The position numbers and the translations under genes are program-made. 64,000 bases of DNA from contig CAYMPH010000015.1 of the NCBI GenBank assembly GCA_964392365.1, positions 32,417 to 96,416 of the forward strand, written 5' to 3'. The stretch's first letter is position 1. Each line of letters starts with the position of its first letter. This stretch comes from CAYMPH01 sp964392365 (lineage in GTDB: Bacteria; Spirochaetota; UBA4802; UBA5550). The notes below the pieces were generated by a model, which saw only the letters and a program-made list of their open reading frames with translations, was not told the origin of the DNA and ran no database searches. Shown piece by piece: positions 59,024 through 64,000 of this stretch.

Positions 59024-60769
59024 TTAAAGAACTTTAACCTTTGATATTTCCTCTCCATCCGGATCAAAAAGGTGAATCGCACAAGCGAGACACGGATCAA
59101 ACGAATGGACTGTTCTAAGAACCTCCAGAGGTCTTTCAGGATCAGCAATCGGATTATTGACGAGAGCTTCTTCATATGGTCCTCTTACGTTTTTATCATC
59201 TCTAGGACCGGCATTCCATGTTGATGGAACTACCTGCTGATAATTTTTAATTTTACCGTTCTCAATTACAATCCAGTGTGAAAGGAATCCTCTTGGCGCC
59301 TCATGAAATCCCATTCCATAGATAGTTCCTTTCGGATATGTGAAATGAGTAACAACTTCATTATTGCCTTTTCCAACCTGTTCTACGAGCAGATTCCAGT
59401 GTTTATCTACCAAATCTGTAAAAATCTGAGCTCTGATACAACGTGCTACATGTCGTCCGAGAGTTGACATAAGAATATTCGGTCCAAGTTTTGGATCAGT
59501 TCCCTTTAGCTTCAAATGAGTTCCATTTACAAGTCCAAGAGCTGCTGTTGCCCATTTTACAGTTGGTTCATGCTTAAGAGCAAAGCCTACTAAAACCTGA
59601 GCTGCAGGACCAACCTGCATTGGAAGATATTTGTCTCCAACTTTAAATCTCGGTGCTTTTACCCAGGAATAATCTCCTTCAGGAACATTATCCTTCCAGT
59701 CTTTGTAATCCGGGTCAGTTTTACCTTCATATGGATGAAGTGTGCCTTTATGCTTATACCATGCATGAGAAGTATTTTCAAAAACATTATCAAATAAATA
59801 CTTATCATTAAAGCTTGTTATAGGTTTAACAGTATTAAGGTCTCCATTGATAATTGTTCCGCCTGGAAGATCAAATTGATTTCCTTTTGAATCAAGTGGA
59901 AGCTCCGGTACTGCAAGATAATTTAAAACCCCGCCTGACATTTTTGAATCGAGCCATTCCGGGTAATGAATTCCGACAGCCACAACATCCGGAAGATAAA
60001 CCTTATTAACAAAAGTTTTAACTTTATCAAGAAGTTCTTTTATATAATATAGTCTTTCAGTATTAAGTGTTGAATCATCTTCTGAGTTAACACCATTTGT
60101 TACTCCTCCTACAACAAGATTCTGAATGTGAGGAGTTTTTCCGCCTAATATTGCGCAGGCAGTTGTTGCAAATCTCTGATATTCAAGAGCCTGAAGATAA
60201 TGTGCAACAGCAATGAGGTTGATTTCAGGTGAAAGTTTCATTGCCGGATGTCCCCAGTATCCATTGTTGAATATTCCAAGTTTGCCTTTAGCTACAAAAC
60301 CTTTCAGCTGCTCTTTCACTGCTGCAAAATCTTTTTCGCCATTATGAGGCCAGTCTGAAAGACTTTCTGCAATGGCTGATGCTTTTTTAGGATCTGCATC
60401 AAGTGCCGATACCACATCTACCCAGTCTACAGCTGATAAATGATAAAAATGAACAATATGATCATGCAGAGTATGTGCTATAATCATAAGATTTCTTATG
60501 TATTGTGCTGTTAAAGGAACTCCTATTTCAAGTGCATTTTCAACTGCTCTAACAGATGCGATTGCATGAACAGTTGTACACACTCCGCAGGTACGCTGAG
60601 TGATAAACCATGCATCATTAGGATCTCTTCCCTGTAAAATTATTTCAAGTCCTCTCCACATAGTACCAGAAGACCATGCATTTTTAACCTTACCGCCATC
60701 TACTTCCACCTCAATTCTGAGGTGTCCCTCAATACGGGTAATTGGATCTACTACTATTCTTTTTCCCAC
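59024..60769 (-). CDS. hybC: [NiFe] hydrogenase large subunit, Hyb (Hyd-2) type
   Basis: 581 aa catalytic subunit. Active-site cysteines: C61/C64 ('RTCGVCTTVHA') and C560/C563 ('DPCLACAIH'), so the NiFe site is complete. The C-terminal 15 residues after His566 should be removed by HybD. Close to E. coli HybC throughout ('SGTMWRGLEIILQGRDPNDA', 'GYWGHPAMKLSPEINLIAVA', 'VPSTWNAGPRDDKNVRGPYE'). GTG start with GGAGGAAA. Exported with the Tat-signal small subunit, so the enzyme faces the periplasm. Confidence 0.96.
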   Translation of the reverse strand: MGKRIVVDPITRIEGHLRIEVEVDGGKVKNAWSSGTMWRGLEIILQGRDPNDAWFITQRTCGVCTTVHAIASVRAVENALEIGVPLTAQYIRNLMIIAHTLHDHIVHFYHLSAVDWVDVVSALDADPKKASAIAESLSDWPHNGEKDFAAVKEQLKGFVAKGKLGIFNNGYWGHPAMKLSPEINLIAVAHYLQALEYQRFATTACAILGGKTPHIQNLVVGGVTNGVNSEDDSTLNTERLYYIKELLDKVKTFVNKVYLPDVVAVGIHYPEWLDSKMSGGVLNYLAVPELPLDSKGNQFDLPGGTIINGDLNTVKPITSFNDKYLFDNVFENTSHAWYKHKGTLHPYEGKTDPDYKDWKDNVPEGDYSWVKAPRFKVGDKYLPMQVGPAAQVLVGFALKHEPTVKWATAALGLVNGTHLKLKGTDPKLGPNILMSTLGRHVARCIRAQIFTDLVDKHWNLLVEQVGKGNNEVVTHFTYPKGTIYGMGFHEAPRGFLSHWIVIENGKIKNYQQVVPSTWNAGPRDDKNVRGPYEEALVNNPIADPERPLEVLRTVHSFDPCLACAIHLFDPDGEEISKVKVL

Positions 60770-60794
60770 GATTTTCCTCCTTAATTATAAAACT

Positions 60795-62006
60795 TTATTC
60801 CGGCTTTTCCAGTATTGGAAGATATTTAACAAAAATCAGATACAGAAATATTTCTAAAGCAATGATTCCGAGAGTTACAAAAAGTTCAGGTCCTGAAGGA
60901 AAATATGAATATCCTTTTCCCGGATCATAAGCGATCAGGTATGCGCTGAATCGATATAATGAACCTGAAGCCAGAAATAAAAATGCACCTGTTAACAGAT
61001 TTTTTGGACTGTTGATTTTTTTTATCAGCAGCATGTATATTCCGCCAGATACAGTAATCATTTCAATAAAGAAAAGAATTGAATAACCGCCAGATGTAAA
61101 TATCAACAGAAACTTGCCTTCAAAAATAAGAATGATAAATCTTAAAGCTACCCAAATGACTCCTACCCATCCTACAATCGGGCCAAGTTTTTTAATCATT
61201 TTCGTTTCATAAGGTCTATTGAGCAGCAGAGAGCTGGCAAATGATTCGCAAACAACAACGCTGTATCCCATGTAGAAAATTGAAGTTATAAACAGGATAG
61301 GAAGGAACATTGTCTGCCATAGCGGATGAAGTTTTTCACCTGCAATAACCATCATTGTTCCGAGAGATGACTGATGCATTGTTGGAAGCAGCATTCCTAA
61401 TGAAATGATAACAAGAAGGAACTTATTAAGTGTTTTCTTATTAAAATTAATGTTGAATCTTTCCAGGAAAGCAGGTGATAGCTCAATCCAGCATACACAC
61501 ATATATCCCATAATGCATAAAGCTACTTCGAGAAGAACCGAGTTGGAATTCCAGTGCGATGGAGTCAGCATGCTCAGTATGTTAAACCATCTTCCCAGGT
61601 CTAGAATTACAGAAAATCCTGCAAGAGTATATCCGAATGCACTTGTCATAACAGCAGATCTGATCAGAGGATGATATTCACCCTTGTTGAAAAGATAAAC
61701 CAGAAATGCCATTGTGTAACCGCCTGTACCCAGTGCTGTTCCAACAACAACGTCATAGGTAATCCAGATTCCCCACGGATATCCGTCACTCATGTTTGAT
61801 ACAACACCTATACCCCAGATAAACCTGACAAGTATTATTACTGCGAATATTGCAATAAAAGGCAGAAGTATAAGCAGCAATGTATTAGGAACATCATTGA
61901 GCTTGTATTTTTCGAACCAGTTGTATATATTAATAACCGGTGCAAATACCTTTTTCATAAGGTTTACCATCATAGAAGGAGATTTTGTTTCACTGTTATT
62001 TCCCAT
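60795..62006 (-). CDS. hybB: Hydrogenase membrane subunit HybB (NrfD/PsrC family)
   Basis: 403 aa from ATG 62006, which follows GGGAGGAGT; the frame is open 8 codons further. About ten membrane segments of the NrfD/PsrC fold, with 'GYPWGIWITYDVVVGTALGT' near the N-terminus and 'LLPTMHQSSLGTMMVIAGEK' in the middle, both as in HybB. It passes electrons or protons between HybA and the quinone pool and contains no heme-ligand pattern. 1 bp after the hybA stop. Confidence 0.93.
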   Translation of the reverse strand: MGNNSETKSPSMMVNLMKKVFAPVINIYNWFEKYKLNDVPNTLLLILLPFIAIFAVIILVRFIWGIGVVSNMSDGYPWGIWITYDVVVGTALGTGGYTMAFLVYLFNKGEYHPLIRSAVMTSAFGYTLAGFSVILDLGRWFNILSMLTPSHWNSNSVLLEVALCIMGYMCVCWIELSPAFLERFNINFNKKTLNKFLLVIISLGMLLPTMHQSSLGTMMVIAGEKLHPLWQTMFLPILFITSIFYMGYSVVVCESFASSLLLNRPYETKMIKKLGPIVGWVGVIWVALRFIILIFEGKFLLIFTSGGYSILFFIEMITVSGGIYMLLIKKINSPKNLLTGAFLFLASGSLYRFSAYLIAYDPGKGYSYFPSGPELFVTLGIIALEIFLYLIFVKYLPILEKPE

Positions 62007-62007
62007 A

Positions 62008-62925
62008 TCACTCCTCCCAATGTTCATCATGTTTTTTACTGTTTATAAAAACAGCTGTAGCAAGAGCGGCAAAAGCTGCAATCGGAGCTATACCTTTTGT
62101 ATAAACCTGCTGAATAAATTCGGTATCTTCTGCAGGTGAATGCTGGAATTTATCAGGTTCAGGAAGTCCGATTGATTTGAAATTTTTTGATTCAGCTTTT
62201 GCAAGAATAAAGATTGATGTACCGCCGCCTTCTGTTTCACCATATACCTTATTGCCCAGAAATTTGCCAGGTGAAGCTTTAATTCTTTTTTTAGCTAAAT
62301 CAAGAATTTCTTTTCTCTTTCCGAATGTTAGAGCTCCCTGCGGACAGGCTGAAACGCAGCCTGGAATTCCTTTCCCGTCTTTTAAATTAGTCTCAATACA
62401 TACATTGCATTTGAGAATTTTCGGGAAAGTCTTGCTCCATTCGAATTTTATTATATTGAAAGGGCAGGCAACCATGCAGTATCTGCATCCGATGCATTTG
62501 TCCTTCAGATTTGTGATAACACCTGTTTTAGGATCTTTTACCATAGCAGAAACAGGGCAGGCTGAAACACATGAAGGGTGAAGGCACTGCATGCACTGTT
62601 CTTTTACATATGATACTTTTGTATAAGCCTGTATTTCTGTTAAAGCTCTTGATTTTTCAAGATTTGGCAGTTCAAATTCTGTCAGTTTTTTAGATTCATC
62701 TCCAAATGCCTTTGGAAGAGTATTTACTTTAATGCAGCCGTTGACGCAGGCTTTACAGCCAATGCATTTGGTTGCATCATAAAGATAACTGTAGAAATTA
62801 TCTTTATTTTCTAAATCAAGTTTTGTTTTTGCCAAAGATGGTATTGAAGATGCGATAACCGGAACTGCAAGCAAACCCTTTAGAAAACTTTTTCTATTTA
62901 TTTGGGTTTTCTCTTTCAGCGTCAT
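62008..62925 (-). CDS. hybA: Hydrogenase iron-sulfur subunit HybA
   Basis: 305 aa ferredoxin-like subunit with sixteen cysteines for four [4Fe-4S] clusters: 'CIGCKACVNGCIKVN', 'CMQCLHPSCVSACP', 'CIGCRYCMVACPFN', and 'CNVCIETN' with 'PGCVSACPQGA'. N-terminal Tat-like signal reads 'INRKSFLKGLLAVPVIASSI', i.e. Arg11-Lys12 instead of Arg-Arg. The C-terminus has a membrane tail ('GIAPIAAFAALATAVFI'). Start ATG overlaps the hybO stop by 4 bp and has AAGGAGG. Confidence 0.94.
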   Translation of the reverse strand: MTLKEKTQINRKSFLKGLLAVPVIASSIPSLAKTKLDLENKDNFYSYLYDATKCIGCKACVNGCIKVNTLPKAFGDESKKLTEFELPNLEKSRALTEIQAYTKVSYVKEQCMQCLHPSCVSACPVSAMVKDPKTGVITNLKDKCIGCRYCMVACPFNIIKFEWSKTFPKILKCNVCIETNLKDGKGIPGCVSACPQGALTFGKRKEILDLAKKRIKASPGKFLGNKVYGETEGGGTSIFILAKAESKNFKSIGLPEPDKFQHSPAEDTEFIQQVYTKGIAPIAAFAALATAVFINSKKHDEHWEE

Positions 62926-63998
62926 TCCGATTCCTCCTTATCTGAAACTTTACTGGAGAGAGTCACAGCTACACCGGCAGCAACACCAATAGCTGCACCG
63001 CCAAGACCGGCAGCAATTGATCCTGCATTACCCCTATTCTGGTCTGTTCTTTCAGAAGCAGGATAAGAATAAGGAACGCATTTTTCACTTACAGCTGTAT
63101 GGAAAGCAACTCCTTGCTCTGTACATCCTGCGCATGGAGATCCTACACCTATAGGCCAGACTTCTGCATCATTGAATCTTACTGTTGAACAGTTTCCGTA
63201 AGTAACAGGTCCTTTACATCCCATCTGAAACAGGCACCAGCCGTTCTGATGGCCTTCATCGCCAAATGCATAAACAAACTTGCCTGCATCAAAATGTCCT
63301 CTTCTTTCGCAATGCTCGTGAATAAGTTTGCCATATGCAAACAATGGTCTTCCTTTTTTATCGAGCTGTGGAAGTTTATTCCATGTTACGATATATAGAA
63401 CTGTAGAAAGAAAATTGTAAGGATTTACCGGACAACCCGGAAGATTTATTATTGGTTTGTTTTTAATAATGTCTGAAACGCCTACTGCTCCTGTTGGATT
63501 AGGTCCAGCAGCCTGAGGTCCTCCATAAGTAGCGCAGTTACCGATTGCAATTATTGCATAAGCATTTTCAGCTGCTTCTTTTAGTGAATCAAGAGCATTT
63601 TTACCACCTACTTTGCAATAATTAGGATCTTTAGTAGGGATACTGCCTTCAACGACCAGAACATATTTACCTTTGTTTGCAATCATTGAATCGTGAAGAT
63701 TTTTTTCAGCCTGATGTCCGGATGCTGTCATTAGAGTCTCATGATAATCAAGAGACACCAATTCTAGAACCAGTTTACCGAGAGCAGGGTGACTGGATCT
63801 AAGCAAAGTTTCTGAATCGCCAGTACATTCCTGTAAATGAAGCCAGATAACAGGCGGTCTTGTGTCTCTGTTCTCGGCTGCTTCAACAACTTCCATTACC
63901 TTACTTTGTGGCAGTCCCATTACAGTTGCTGCCAATGTGCAAGCTTGAATGAATTCCTTCCTGGATAACGGAGTGTTGAACAATCCTCCTTTTTCCAA
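62922..63998 (-). CDS. hybO: [NiFe] hydrogenase small subunit, Hyb type, with Asp in the proximal-cluster motif
   Basis: At least 358 aa. The frame opens at a TTG 2 nt from the right edge, and the true start may lie outside. Tat-like signal 'LSRKEFIQACTLAATVMGL' has Arg13-Lys14. Closely follows E. coli HybO, ending with a hydrophobic anchor ('SIAAGLGGAAIGVAAGVAVT'). Cluster ligands: proximal C58, D61 (family Cys), C155, C189; distal H227, C230, C255, C261; medial C270, C289, C292. Only the D61 position departs from the family ('QECTGDSE' for 'QECTGCTE'). This subunit transfers electrons from the NiFe site to HybA/HybB. Confidence 0.94.
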   Translation of the reverse strand: MEKGGLFNTPLSRKEFIQACTLAATVMGLPQSKVMEVVEAAENRDTRPPVIWLHLQECTGDSETLLRSSHPALGKLVLELVSLDYHETLMTASGHQAEKNLHDSMIANKGKYVLVVEGSIPTKDPNYCKVGGKNALDSLKEAAENAYAIIAIGNCATYGGPQAAGPNPTGAVGVSDIIKNKPIINLPGCPVNPYNFLSTVLYIVTWNKLPQLDKKGRPLFAYGKLIHEHCERRGHFDAGKFVYAFGDEGHQNGWCLFQMGCKGPVTYGNCSTVRFNDAEVWPIGVGSPCAGCTEQGVAFHTAVSEKCVPYSYPASERTDQNRGNAGSIAAGLGGAAIGVAAGVAVTLSSKVSDKEESE

Positions 63999-64000
63999 AC

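Noticed and set aside
60600..60930. Plus-strand open frames across the hybC/hybB junction
   Set aside because: Antisense to clear hydrogenase genes, no ribosome-binding site, unconvincing protein sequence.

Overview
AT-rich (about one-third G+C by eye), gene-dense bacterial chromosome segment with short intergenic gaps, many TTG/GTG starts and many 1-4 nt gene junctions. The gene set points to a motile, mainly anaerobic, Gram-negative-type bacterium, and I lean towards Spirochaetota: a DUF1577/PilZ-like protein, a double cyclic-nucleotide-domain regulator with a TPR, a nadD-LCP-rsfS cluster, lipoprotein-release transporter genes, and several conserved-looking hypothetical proteins. No rRNA, tRNA, CRISPR array, prophage or insertion sequence was seen. 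The taxon call is an inference.

Layout. 1-2.2 kb: the end of a Clp ATPase, then leuC-leuD. 2.2-6.8 kb (minus): an AsmA-like protein, a cyclic-nucleotide regulator and a MacB-like permease. 6.9-11.1 kb: a spore-photoproduct-lyase-like radical SAM protein, prfB with no programmed frameshift, and an unassigned gene pair. 11.1-14.4 kb (minus): flagellar chaperones (fliS and a FlgN/FliT-like gene), purC, gatB. 14.4-18.3 kb: a membrane protein, proA, nadD, an LCP/LytR_C protein, rsfS. 18.3-23 kb: a TetR regulator divergent from carB-pyrR. 23.3-33 kb: a chemotaxis island (MCP, two cheW, cheY, a STAS protein, cheA, an unknown helical protein) facing a second MCP and a J-domain protein on the minus strand. 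33-47.4 kb: trxB, an N-formylglutamate amidohydrolase-like gene beside a small repeat element, a beta-propeller/OmpA fusion, a YgiT-type zinc finger, a sirtuin, mutL, amrB-amrA, a lipoprotein with a LolC/E-LolD transporter, a PilZ-like protein, a ParB-like protein, an envelope protein and a NamZ-family protein. 47.5-51.4 kb: an unknown gene, a pore-less voltage-sensor protein, a pseudo-receiver/ATPase protein and an exported protein, closed by a strong terminator. 51.4-56.8 kb (minus): glpA-glpB-glpC-yjbQ-tatD. 57-64 kb (minus): a Hyb-type [NiFe] hydrogenase operon (hybO-hybA-hybB-hybC) followed, after a strong hairpin, by hybD, hypC, hypA, hypB.

How the genes work together. The right-hand 12 kb is an anaerobic respiratory module. 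A periplasm-facing uptake hydrogenase and the anaerobic glycerol-3-phosphate dehydrogenase would both feed the quinone pool. The chemotaxis island and its neighbours share a theme: CheA and the J-domain protein both carry 24-residue modules with MshEN spacing, a fold known to bind c-di-GMP in other proteins.

The most notable observations are: an aspartate in place of one conserved proximal-cluster cysteine of the hydrogenase small subunit; Arg-Lys instead of Arg-Arg in both hydrogenase Tat signals; the MshEN-like modules in CheA and the J protein; a voltage sensor fused to an extracytoplasmic loop; and a receiver domain with Glu at the phospho-acceptor position.
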